DNA from: Ruminococcus sp.
GTDB lineage: Bacteria > Bacillota > Clostridia > Oscillospirales > Ruminococcaceae
Length of the DNA: 64,000 nt
Direction of reading: 5' to 3'
Assembly: GCA_029062165.1 (NCBI GenBank)
Contig: JAIDQQ010000020.1
Location: forward strand, 1 to 64,000
This document shows, piece by piece, positions 39,791-47,656 of this stretch. Below the pieces are notes generated by a model, which saw only the letters and a list, made by a program, of their open reading frames with translations, was not told where the DNA came from and ran no database searches. The number at the start of each line of letters is the position of its first letter. Positions within the stretch are counted from its first letter, which is position 1. The position numbers and the translations under genes are program-made.

Positions 39791-40261
39791 ATGAATCATT
39801 TAGCAAAAGCAGATACAAAAACAGACCAAAAATATTATATCGTCGACTTCAATGGCGTAAAGGCTGACGGTCTTGACGGTATAGAAAATCTTACCGAAAA
39901 TGATACTCTTATTGTATTTTTCGTCAAAGAGGAATCAAAAGTAGATTTTGCACTGCTTTCAAAGTTTTATGCCTGTCACACTAATGTGACTACGAAAGAA
40001 ATCGAAACAAAAGAACTTATTTTACCTGTCATTTCAATGTACATAGGAAGCATAAGCAATGAAACACTGGATGTATACCTTGTATGCAACGATGGTACAA
40101 ATTATGTAAAAACTGCTGAAATCGCTATAGGCAATGACATTAAAATATCAGTACAGTGTACTATATCCGGTAGTGTAGCAGAATTATCAGAAGAAGAACC
40201 AATAGAAGAAGAAATATCATTAAATAAATTTGGCGATTTTGATTATGATTTTAATTGCTAA
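39791..40261 (+). CDS. PIN/NYN-like protein, copy 4 of 4 (degenerate)
   Basis: 156 residues. It keeps the fold start (KYYIVDFNGVKADGLDGIENLTENDTLIVFF, shown in two parts here: YYIVDFNGVK and GIENLTENDTL). The second motif is gone (ETKELILPVISMYIG in its place) and the third is weak (VCNDGTNYV). No C-terminal helical tail remains; it ends in an acidic stretch. Open frame and a strong AAAGGAGG site argue that it is still expressed, perhaps as an inactive partner of the other copies. Confidence 0.6.
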   Translation: MNHLAKADTKTDQKYYIVDFNGVKADGLDGIENLTENDTLIVFFVKEESKVDFALLSKFYACHTNVTTKEIETKELILPVISMYIGSISNETLDVYLVCNDGTNYVKTAEIAIGNDIKISVQCTISGSVAELSEEEPIEEEISLNKFGDFDYDFNC

Positions 40262-40268
40262 AGATAAA

Positions 40269-40288
40269 AACCGCATTTAAAAGCGGTT
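40269..40288 (+). other. Small hairpin between the PIN-like run and pyrE
   Basis: AACCGC/GGCGGTT-type stem (40269-40274 with 40283-40288), 8-base loop, no T-run. It may separate or stabilise the pyrE transcript. I see no separate pyrE promoter. Confidence 0.4.
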
Positions 40289-40312
40289 AATATATAAAAA
40301 GGAGTTAAAAAA

Positions 40313-40963
40313 ATGACCTACAAAGAAAGTTTTATCAAATTCATGGTGGACTGCGGTGTACTTACTTTCGGCGAGTTCACACTCAAAAGCGGACGTAAAG
40401 CACCGTACTTTATCAACTGCGGTAACTACAAAACCGGTTCTCAACTCGCAAAACTCGGCGAATACTATGCCGAATGCATTCATGCTAACAATATCCCCAT
40501 GGAGACCCTGTTCGGTCCTGCCTATAAGGGTATACCTCTTGCGGTGTCTGCTGTTGTGGCACTAAGTAACAAGTTCGGTATAGATGTTTCCTACTGTTTT
40601 GACCGCAAGGAAATCAAAGACCACGGCGAAGGTGGTATGTTTGTCGGAAAAACTCTCACCGACGGCGAAAAAGTCGTTATTATCGACGACGTTATGACTT
40701 CCGGAAAGGCTCTCCGTGAATCAATGCCGAAGCTGAAATCTACCGCAGATGTCAATGTAACCGGTATGGTTATTACCGTCGACAGAATGGAAAAAGGTAC
40801 AGGCGAACTTTCAGCGGTACAGGAAGTAAAACGTGATTTCGGCGTGACTGTCTACCCGATTGTCACTATGGTGGATATCATAGACGCTATCAGAAATGGT
40901 ATCGTTGATGGTAAAGAATATCTCGACAAAATGCTTGAATACAGAAGTACATACGGCGTATAA
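40313..40963 (+). CDS. pyrE: Orotate phosphoribosyltransferase
   Basis: Converts orotate and PRPP to OMP in pyrimidine synthesis. 216 residues with GEFTLKSGRKAPYFI, GPAYKGIPL and the PRPP loop VVIIDDVMTSGKAL. AAGGAG precedes the ATG. It lies alone, away from other pyr genes, 51 bases after the last PIN-like gene. Confidence 0.97.
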   Translation: MTYKESFIKFMVDCGVLTFGEFTLKSGRKAPYFINCGNYKTGSQLAKLGEYYAECIHANNIPMETLFGPAYKGIPLAVSAVVALSNKFGIDVSYCFDRKEIKDHGEGGMFVGKTLTDGEKVVIIDDVMTSGKALRESMPKLKSTADVNVTGMVITVDRMEKGTGELSAVQEVKRDFGVTVYPIVTMVDIIDAIRNGIVDGKEYLDKMLEYRSTYGV

Positions 40964-40967
40964 AATT

Positions 40968-40999
40968 AAGGCACGGACTTAAAAAATCCGTGCTTTTTT
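40968..40999 (+). terminator. Terminator after pyrE
   Basis: GCACGGA (40971-40977) pairs with TCCGTGC (40987-40993), then six Ts. It probably also serves the convergent minus-strand gene. Confidence 0.88.
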
Positions 41000-41000
41000 G

Positions 41001-41735
41001 TCATATATCGACAAATCCCCGATAACCTCCGCATTTATTTCTTAAATCATAGTCACTGCAAAGAAAAGTTTCCTGTCTGAATGTAGAATCTTCGTCAAGA
41101 ATATACTTGAAAAAATTGTTTACTTTCAGATAGTTTTCTTTATGTTCACGATAACAAAGCATACAGCCGAAATCATCATGTCCATAAGGTGAATACTCCG
41201 AATACTGACACGTAAAACATGATTTTATATAATAATCAGATTTTATTTTTGTACATATATCGGACAAGGCAATTTCAAAATCAAGAGTATTTTTTTCACT
41301 GCTGTAACGTTTTCCGTCAACGCATAAACTGAAATCATTGACAATTGTGTCATCATAATAAACTCTTTTGCCGTCATTCATAAAAATTACCTGCGGTTTA
41401 TTAATATCGTGTTCGACAAACTGAAATGATATATTAATAACTCCTGTAATTTCCGCTGTATCGGTTTTCCGGATAACTTTCACCGGAATTTCCACATCAA
41501 GTGCGTATCTCTGGAGTGCGTAATATGTAGCGTATTCACCATTCCACTTAAAAATATTAAATCTGTTTTCCACTTCTGAAGACTTTTCTTTATTTATATA
41601 TTCAAATTCACTTATATTTGTGCTACTGGAAAATCTGAAACCGTCCAGTGTAAAAGATATTTCATCACCGTCGTTTAATATTTCAATATCGGTATCATGA
41701 AATTCGTCCTTGTAATGTGCTTTCCAAATCTGCAT
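41001..41735 (-). CDS. Cysteine-motif protein, possibly DUF6304
   Basis: Unknown 244-residue cytoplasmic protein. The last third has a conserved-looking cysteine pattern: SCFTCQYSEYSPYGHDDFGC (starts about residue 168) and a C-terminal ETFLCSDYDLRNKCGGYRG. This resembles the DUF6304 family as I remember it, but the match should be checked. The N-terminal part is beta-rich. It heads no obvious operon and is followed by other accessory genes on the same strand. Confidence 0.6.
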   Translation of the reverse strand: MQIWKAHYKDEFHDTDIEILNDGDEISFTLDGFRFSSSTNISEFEYINKEKSSEVENRFNIFKWNGEYATYYALQRYALDVEIPVKVIRKTDTAEITGVINISFQFVEHDINKPQVIFMNDGKRVYYDDTIVNDFSLCVDGKRYSSEKNTLDFEIALSDICTKIKSDYYIKSCFTCQYSEYSPYGHDDFGCMLCYREHKENYLKVNNFFKYILDEDSTFRQETFLCSDYDLRNKCGGYRGFVDI

Positions 41736-41776
41736 AATTTTCTCCTTTATATTTTTCTATAAGATTTAATAACTCC

Positions 41777-42496
41777 TTATTTATTTCTATATAAATATCC
41801 CCATATTAATCGTTCTGATATTGGTTTATTGTCATATTTTGCTATCAGGTCTAATAATTCATTATCTTTTTCACTCACAACGCCGTCATTCTTTACCCAG
41901 TCTTCAGCATCTTCATATAAATCCCAGTGTTCATATACAACATTTGCACCATGTTCAAATGCAAATTTAAGTGTATCTATCATTTCAGTTGTCGTATCGC
42001 CGTTCACATTCTGAAAAAATCGGTACAGAAAATCACTTTTTATATTCAATTTAGGGTCATTGAATTGCTCACCATGTTTTAACGCACATTGCATCATATC
42101 GACATTACAGTGTTGCAGACCATAAAAAAGTAATAGTTTTCTGCCATCGTCAAAAACTTCATGATATATCAGTGCCGGATATTTTTCAAGCATTTCATTT
42201 ACTTTTTCCACGTCCATATTTTTGACATATTTTTCGTACTCTGAACACTTGTAATTTCTTATTTTTACTATCCCCGACGGCGTTTCAATATCTACTTTAC
42301 AAGTTTTTTCGTAAACTTTAAACGCTGTAAATCCGATAAAATTAAGTCCGGCAAGTACAAAAAGTATTATCGCTATAGTCTGGTGTGTCTTATATAAAAT
42401 AAGTCCGGCAATCAGAAAAATTCCGGCAAATACAATCATTAAATTAATCAGAATACTGATAAATATAAGAATAAATGCAAAGCCTAAAAATCCCAT
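41777..42496 (-). CDS. Membrane protein with ankyrin-like helical repeats
   Basis: 239 residues. Two or three N-terminal membrane segments (about 4-27, 29-47 and 43-60) are followed by a cytoplasmic helical region with ankyrin-like features (KYPALIYHEV, LLLFYGLQHCNVDMMQCALKHG and LKFAFEHGANVVYE). Such repeats normally mediate protein binding. Function unknown. It lies 11 bases after the acetyltransferase gene. Confidence 0.6.
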   Translation of the reverse strand: MGFLGFAFILIFISILINLMIVFAGIFLIAGLILYKTHQTIAIILFVLAGLNFIGFTAFKVYEKTCKVDIETPSGIVKIRNYKCSEYEKYVKNMDVEKVNEMLEKYPALIYHEVFDDGRKLLLFYGLQHCNVDMMQCALKHGEQFNDPKLNIKSDFLYRFFQNVNGDTTTEMIDTLKFAFEHGANVVYEHWDLYEDAEDWVKNDGVVSEKDNELLDLIAKYDNKPISERLIWGYLYRNK

Positions 42497-42507
42497 ATAA
42501 TCACTCC

Positions 42508-42957
42508 TTATATTGATAATTTAACTAAATATTCTGTTGTTTCGTCTTCAGGTTTTCGTTCATTTGTAATATGAAATCCATGTCTTTTATAAAATGAAAT
42601 TGCTTTTGTATTCTTTTCCAAAGCCCATAAAAATTCAATTTTATGATTATTCAAAGCGTAATCAAGCAATGCAAAACCGATTGACTTTCCCTGTAAAACC
42701 GGTTCAACAAATAATTTTTTTATTTCACGTCCGTCAATGCTGATAAAACCTTTTACTGTTCCGTCATCATAGACATATGTATTATTCATCATTTCAGGAT
42801 TGCAAAGATATTTTTCTGTTAAAGTATAAACCTGTAATTCACTGAAATAATATTCGTCGTTTCTGAATATAGGATAAAAATTCAACCTGTAATTAAAAAT
42901 TTCAATTTCAGCGATTCTTGAAAAATCTTCTGATTTTGCTTTTCGTATGTGATTCAT
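42508..42957 (-). CDS. GNAT-family N-acetyltransferase
   Basis: 149 residues of the GCN5-related fold: IRKAKSEDFSRIAEIE at the start, EIKKLFVEP...GKSIGFALLDYA (the acetyl-CoA loop, Q/R-x-x-G-x-G/A type) and FYKRHGF near the end. Substrate unknown. First gene of a short unit with the ankyrin-like membrane protein. Confidence 0.88.
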   Translation of the reverse strand: MNHIRKAKSEDFSRIAEIEIFNYRLNFYPIFRNDEYYFSELQVYTLTEKYLCNPEMMNNTYVYDDGTVKGFISIDGREIKKLFVEPVLQGKSIGFALLDYALNNHKIEFLWALEKNTKAISFYKRHGFHITNERKPEDETTEYLVKLSI

Positions 42958-42997
42958 ATTGTCACCTCCGTTTTTCCGTAAAACAAAGTATCATCGA

Positions 42998-43396
42998 CTA
43001 TAAAACTTCTTCTAAATGAGAGCGGAAATTTAAATCTTCATAATAAATTCTATAGACAGTTTTAAAACCGCCATAATTAATTATCGTTAATTTCGCATAA
43101 TCATCATACCATTCAACTTCATAATTATTTTCGTCAAGTGTTTCATAATTATTGCGAACAATAAAATTTTGGGTGTCAAAATCATAATTTTCGTCAAATA
43201 TCATAAAATGAGCTGTTGTTGTCTCTGAATGCTTATGATTTTCAGGAATAAAAGCATAAATTTTGTGCTTTCCATCAGGGGATTTTTCTACAAACCAGTC
43301 AGAATTTGGTTTTATATTATGTTCAGCGATAAAAATATAGCTGAATAATACTATAATTATAGTTTCAATTATAATAATAATCTTATATTTTTTCAT
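42998..43396 (-). CDS. Small secreted or membrane-anchored protein
   Basis: 132 residues with one N-terminal hydrophobic segment (about 4-22) and an extracytoplasmic beta-rich domain with landmarks EKSPDGKHKIYAFIPE and YDDYAKLTIINYGGF. I chose the ATG at 43396 (AGGTGA upstream) over an upstream in-frame start that would overlap the previous gene. Unknown function. Confidence 0.6.
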   Translation of the reverse strand: MKKYKIIIIIETIIIVLFSYIFIAEHNIKPNSDWFVEKSPDGKHKIYAFIPENHKHSETTTAHFMIFDENYDFDTQNFIVRNNYETLDENNYEVEWYDDYAKLTIINYGGFKTVYRIYYEDLNFRSHLEEVL

Positions 43397-43400
43397 TTCG

Positions 43401-43631
43401 TCACCTACTTTTATAAAGTTTTTTAATATCCCTGTCGTAAACGTAATCCGGAAGAGTACTGTTTTCAATAACATTCCAATGATAATTTCTGCAAAGCATA
43501 TCAATAAAATTATCCGTTTTAGTATCGTGAATATTTTCTGTTGTTTCAAGCTGTTTTTTCAGTTCAGAAAAACTTGCCGTCCTGCCAGATAACAGCACAT
43601 CTTTTTTATAGGATTCAATTTCAAGTATCAT
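43401..43631 (-). CDS. Small hypothetical protein (76 aa)
   Basis: Unrecognised soluble, charged protein (MILEIESYKKDVLLSGR ... DRDIKKLYKSR). It begins one base after the preceding stop, has GGAGG about 10 bases upstream of the ATG, and is followed 4 bases on by the next gene, so it looks like a real part of a three-gene run. Confidence 0.55.
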   Translation of the reverse strand: MILEIESYKKDVLLSGRTASFSELKKQLETTENIHDTKTDNFIDMLCRNYHWNVIENSTLPDYVYDRDIKKLYKSR

Positions 43632-43632
43632 T

Positions 43633-43848
43633 TTAATTCATTCCTCCCCATTTTATAAGTTCATAAACCGTCCATATCAAAAATATATGTATAACAATCC
43701 AGCTTACAATAAAGCACATTTTCAGCGTGTGCAGTTCAGGAGTGAAATTTTCTTTTTTTGCATGGCGAATGTGAGATTTTTTAAAAAGAAAATAAATTCC
43801 AAGCCACAATATCGTATCTTCAACCGCAAAAACAATAATATTTAACAT
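43633..43848 (-). CDS. Small membrane protein (71 aa)
   Basis: Two membrane segments (about 3-20 and 45-65) separated by a basic stretch. AAGGGG precedes the ATG. First gene of the 43.8-43.0 kb run. Unknown function. Confidence 0.55.
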   Translation of the reverse strand: MLNIIVFAVEDTILWLGIYFLFKKSHIRHAKKENFTPELHTLKMCFIVSWIVIHIFLIWTVYELIKWGGMN

Positions 43849-43902
43849 ATGCTTTCCCCTTTTATGTTTGTTAAATTATAACATATATTTCCCGAAAAGT
43901 CA

Positions 43903-43935
43903 ACAAAAAAACCGCTCCCCGAAAGGAACGGTTTT
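43903..43935 (-). terminator. Terminator after the anion exporter
   Basis: ACCGCTCC (43911-43918) pairs with GGAACGGT (43925-43932) with one mismatch, followed by seven Ts on the minus strand. Confidence 0.82.
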
Positions 43936-43942
43936 ATTATTT

Positions 43943-45199
43943 TTACTTGAATATCATTAGCAGTACCTGCGAGACTATTACTACCGCAATGAGTGCTACC
44001 GGATATGTAGCTGCATATGCTGATGCAACGTCTTCTGTACCGGCTGTGCTTATGAGTGTACCCAGTGCCGGTGTGGAAGTCATACCGCCTGTGATTGAAC
44101 CGAGGTTATTTAACAGGCTCAGTTTAAGAACGTACTTCGCAAAGATAAAGCCTATAATCATCGGAACAATTGTCATGATTACGCCGTACAGGAAGTATAC
44201 TGCCTTGAAGTACTTGACAAAACTTGCACCACCGGCTACACCTGCTCCGATAAGGAAAAGCATAAGTCCGAACTCACGGAAAACTTTTAATGTACTTTCC
44301 TTAGGTGCTACAGACATTGCACCGAAGTGTCCGAAATGTCCGAAAATAAGCGATACAAGCAGACAACCACCAGTTGTAGTAAGTGAGAAGTTACCGAACT
44401 TTATCGCACCTACAAATATTCCTGCAATTGAAGCAAGTGCAAACGGCATGAAACCAAATTCGTCCATTTCTATGAGTTTTTTGTTTTCCTTTTTCTTTTC
44501 GCCGGTGTCTGCTGTAATTAGGAGTTTACGTTCTTCTGCCATATCGGCTTTCATGAACTTAGGTACAAGCTGTACGAACAATACAACACCGATAACGCCG
44601 AAAAGATAAGCTATACCGTGTCCGACTGTTACGAGACTTTCGAGTTCAGCACCGTTCGGACGTGATTCAACAGTTGCCTTTGCGGCGGAAAATGCCGGTG
44701 TACTCGTCAGCGAACCCGAAAGAAGTCCGACAAGCATTGAAGCGATATTTTCTGTAGGGTCTCCGGAAATAGCCTTGTCAGCGAGTATACAACCACCGCA
44801 GGCAAGTCCTCCGGCGACGATTACAACAAGTGCAAGTACTACATAAGACTTGAAATTCTTCTTGAAGTTTCCGAAGAAATTAGGTCCGGCAATGAATCCG
44901 ACGGACGTTACAAATAATATAAGTCCGAGATTTTCTATGACTTTCAACGCACTGCTGACAAATGATACTACTTCCTTACTCTCCGACGCCGTAACCGTGA
45001 GATTATCGCCGAGACCGTCAAAAAAGAAACAGCCGTAAAGAAGTGATACAATGAATACTCCGGCAGTACCGAGGGATATGCCCTTGACAGTTATTCTGCC
45101 GAGCAGGTAGCCTACGGTCGTGATAAGAAAGACCGTAAACATGAGGAAAGTTATAGCCTTGATGGAGATTGAAAAATCTCCTGCTGTGATTAAATCCAT
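43943..45199 (-). CDS. Aspartate:alanine exchanger (AAE)/YidE-YbjL family transporter, candidate succinate exporter
   Basis: 418-residue membrane protein made of two homologous halves, each with the family signature SLTSTPA / GMTSTPALG. A cytoplasmic hinge lies between them (about residues 215-250, Lys/Glu-rich). The regulatory RCK (TrkA-C) domains found in larger members are absent. Known relatives are the aspartate:alanine antiporter AspT and the Corynebacterium succinate exporter SucE1. It follows frdA on the same strand after 136 bases containing a hairpin, so exporting succinate made by the upstream enzymes is a sensible inference. The substrate is not visible in the sequence. Confidence 0.85.
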   Translation of the reverse strand: MDLITAGDFSISIKAITFLMFTVFLITTVGYLLGRITVKGISLGTAGVFIVSLLYGCFFFDGLGDNLTVTASESKEVVSFVSSALKVIENLGLILFVTSVGFIAGPNFFGNFKKNFKSYVVLALVVIVAGGLACGGCILADKAISGDPTENIASMLVGLLSGSLTSTPAFSAAKATVESRPNGAELESLVTVGHGIAYLFGVIGVVLFVQLVPKFMKADMAEERKLLITADTGEKKKENKKLIEMDEFGFMPFALASIAGIFVGAIKFGNFSLTTTGGCLLVSLIFGHFGHFGAMSVAPKESTLKVFREFGLMLFLIGAGVAGGASFVKYFKAVYFLYGVIMTIVPMIIGFIFAKYVLKLSLLNNLGSITGGMTSTPALGTLISTAGTEDVASAYAATYPVALIAVVIVSQVLLMIFK

Positions 45200-45280
45200 A
45201 ATCTACAACCTCTTTCTATTAAATTTTCCGCAATATTACATAAATTTTATGCAATATCACAATATCTATATAACCACACA

Positions 45281-45312
45281 AACCGACGAACACTTGAAAA
45301 TGCCCGTCGGTT
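45281..45312 (-). other. Hairpin between frdA and the exporter gene
   Basis: AACCGACG (45281-45288) and CGTCGGTT (45305-45312) form an 8-bp stem with a 16-base loop. No T-run follows on the minus strand, so it may be an attenuator, a processing site or a weak terminator. Confidence 0.5.
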
Positions 45313-45335
45313 ATAGTGGATATATTCAGATTTAA

Positions 45336-46940
45336 TTATTTAGCTTTTCTTGCATAGTGCGGGAGAAGCATAGGTGAAACTTTACCGGTATTTACGCCAG
45401 CTGTTTCGAGTTCAGCATTGAACTTGTTGATATGTTCAAGTGTGAGATTTTCCGGAGTAGCAGTTTCCTTAGCTTTTGCGGCTGCGTAGATACCTGCATT
45501 TCTGCCGAATACGATAACATCAAGAAGTGAGTTACCCATAAGTCTGTTTCTGCCGTGAATACCTCCGGCAACCTCACCGGCTGCAAAGAGATTTTCAATA
45601 GTAGTTTCGTTTTCGTCTGTAATGTCAATACCGCCGTTCTGATAGTGGAGTGTCGGGAATACAAGAATTGGTTCTTTACGTATGTCAATGCCATATTTAC
45701 CGAACATTCTCAACATAGCTGGTATTCTCTTTTCAATAGTTCCCTCACCGTGAATCAGGTCTATCATAGGAGTATCAAGCCATACTGCCTTACCCAGATT
45801 TGTTTCAATGCCTTTGTCACGTGCGGTACATTCACGGATAATTGAAGATGCTGTTACATCACGAGTTTCAAGCGGATTCATGAAAACTTCGCCATCAATA
45901 TTGACGAGTTTCGCACCAAGTGAACGTACTTTTTCAGTAACTAACGCACCGAAAATCTGTTCCGGATAACCTGTACCTGTCGGGTGATACTGGAGAGTGT
46001 CAACATCACGGAGTTTTGCACCTACTCTATAGCTAAGTACAAGACCATCAGCGGTTGCACCGTAGTGGTTTGAAGTCGGGAATCCCTGATAATGCATTCT
46101 GCCTGCTCCGCCTGTAGCGATAACAACAGTCTTTGCCCTTGCTACCATGAGTTCCTTAGTCTCCATGTTCATGAGAACCGCACCGGAAGCCTTGCCGTTT
46201 TCGTCAAGGATTATTTCTATAGCAGATGTGAAATCTATAACCGGAATGCCTCTGTTGAGAACTTCGTCACGGAGAGTACGCATTATTTCAGCACCGGAAT
46301 AATCCTTAGCAGCGTGCATTCTCTTTCTGGAAGTACCACCGCCGTGGGTTGTAATCATAGTGCCGTCTGCTTCCTTATCGAACTCAACGCCGAGTTTGTT
46401 CAGCCACTGGATAGCGTCGGGAGCTTCTGTAACAAGTTTCTTGACAAGTTCCGGTTTAGCGGCAAAGTGTCCGCCACCGAAAGCGTCAACATAGTGGATA
46501 GCCGGTGAATCGTTAGGCTTATCGGCTGCCTGTATACCGCCCTCTGCCATCATAGTATTAGCGTCACCTATACGGAGTTTTGTAACTATCATTGCCTTAA
46601 CACCGGCGTTATCGGCTTCGATTGCACATGATGTACCTGCTCCGCCACCACCGATTATAAGTACATCTGTATCGTAATCCGGATTGGATAAGTCTATATC
46701 TGCCGGATTTATTCTGCTCTGACCCTGAAGAAGTTCTGCAAGCTGTGTCGGAACTTTTCCGCCCTTGTTTGCACCTACTTCGAGTACGCTGAACTGGTCT
46801 TCCCTGTAGTCAGGGTGGAATGTTTTCAGCAGTACATCTTTTTCTTCGGCGGTCATACGTCTTGGTTCGAGTTTTGCATTGTATTCTCTTTTTTCAGCGA
46901 CTACTTTTGCAAGTTCGTTCAGCTTATCAATTTTATACAT
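45336..46940 (-). CDS. frdA: Fumarate reductase flavoprotein subunit (soluble type)
   Basis: FAD subunit of the succinate dehydrogenase/fumarate reductase family, 534 residues. About 90 residues precede the FAD fold (LIIGGGGAGTSCAIE). Substrate-site motifs are present: HGGGTSRKR, QYHPTG, RECTARDKG and the C-terminal HGRNRLMGNSLLD. Where membrane SdhA/FrdA have a histidine for covalent FAD, this protein has Asn128 (DANTMMAEGG), so FAD is probably noncovalent. That favours fumarate reduction over succinate oxidation (family knowledge). No membrane anchor gene is nearby. It lies 15 bases after frdB in the hdr-flx operon. Quinol-independent fumarate reduction is inferred from context. Confidence 0.85.
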   Translation of the reverse strand: MYKIDKLNELAKVVAEKREYNAKLEPRRMTAEEKDVLLKTFHPDYREDQFSVLEVGANKGGKVPTQLAELLQGQSRINPADIDLSNPDYDTDVLIIGGGGAGTSCAIEADNAGVKAMIVTKLRIGDANTMMAEGGIQAADKPNDSPAIHYVDAFGGGHFAAKPELVKKLVTEAPDAIQWLNKLGVEFDKEADGTMITTHGGGTSRKRMHAAKDYSGAEIMRTLRDEVLNRGIPVIDFTSAIEIILDENGKASGAVLMNMETKELMVARAKTVVIATGGAGRMHYQGFPTSNHYGATADGLVLSYRVGAKLRDVDTLQYHPTGTGYPEQIFGALVTEKVRSLGAKLVNIDGEVFMNPLETRDVTASSIIRECTARDKGIETNLGKAVWLDTPMIDLIHGEGTIEKRIPAMLRMFGKYGIDIRKEPILVFPTLHYQNGGIDITDENETTIENLFAAGEVAGGIHGRNRLMGNSLLDVIVFGRNAGIYAAAKAKETATPENLTLEHINKFNAELETAGVNTGKVSPMLLPHYARKAK

Positions 46941-46955
46941 TTTGGTCGCTCCTCC

Positions 46956-47639
46956 TTACTTCTCAATCTCACGACTGTTATAAAGGTCTTTGATTTCCTG
47001 AACGTTATCAACGGATTTTGCCATAAGTTCAGCCATTTTTTCGTTATAGATACCTTCATTTATTTCGTTTACACGGTCTGCAAGATGTTCACATTCCGGA
47101 GCGATATACTTTCCGTTGAGTCTTCTTGCAAGCATTGCAACCTGTGGGTGTGAGATTCCGGCAGGACAGCGTGAAGAACATACGCCACACATTACGCAGT
47201 CGAAAGATTCTTCTGCACACTTGTCATATTCGCCTCTCTGTGCGTAGGCTATGTACTGCATTGTATTGAGTTCCTGTGTACAAGCCTTTGTACAGGCGTT
47301 ACAGCCGATACAACTATAGATTTCAGGATATAACTGCATCATAATCTGTGTGTCCGGCTTGATTTCCTCAATGTTATAAATCTGCTTTACAAGCGGGAAG
47401 AACGGCAGTGTAGCAACATACATACCTTCCTGTACTTCCGTCTGACAGGCAAGACAGGCATGAAGTTCCTGCTGACCATATATCCTGTAGATAGTGGCAC
47501 AAGCACCGCAGAAACCGTTACGGCAACCACAACCTCTTACGAGTTCATAACCGGCATATTCCATAGCCGTCATTATGGTAAGTCCTGCCGGTACTTGATA
47601 TTTTTTACCGAACAGGTAAACATTTAACATATTTTCCAT
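46956..47639 (-). CDS. frdB: Fumarate reductase iron-sulfur subunit (2Fe-2S + two 4Fe-4S)
   Basis: 227 residues. The N-terminal plant-ferredoxin-like domain has CGCRNGFCGAC (about 36-46) plus CLAC for a 2Fe-2S cluster. The C-terminal half has two 4Fe-4S motifs, CIGCNACTKAC and CVMCGVCSSRC, where ordinary FrdB would have one 4Fe-4S and one 3Fe-4S. The pattern resembles the first part of methanogen thiol:fumarate reductase TfrB without its C-terminal HdrB-like CCG domain. A separate HdrB is encoded in the same operon. It probably wires frdA to the Hdr/Flx module. Confidence 0.85.
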   Translation of the reverse strand: MENMLNVYLFGKKYQVPAGLTIMTAMEYAGYELVRGCGCRNGFCGACATIYRIYGQQELHACLACQTEVQEGMYVATLPFFPLVKQIYNIEEIKPDTQIMMQLYPEIYSCIGCNACTKACTQELNTMQYIAYAQRGEYDKCAEESFDCVMCGVCSSRCPAGISHPQVAMLARRLNGKYIAPECEHLADRVNEINEGIYNEKMAELMAKSVDNVQEIKDLYNSREIEK

Positions 47640-47656
47640 GTGTTCAATACTCCTTA

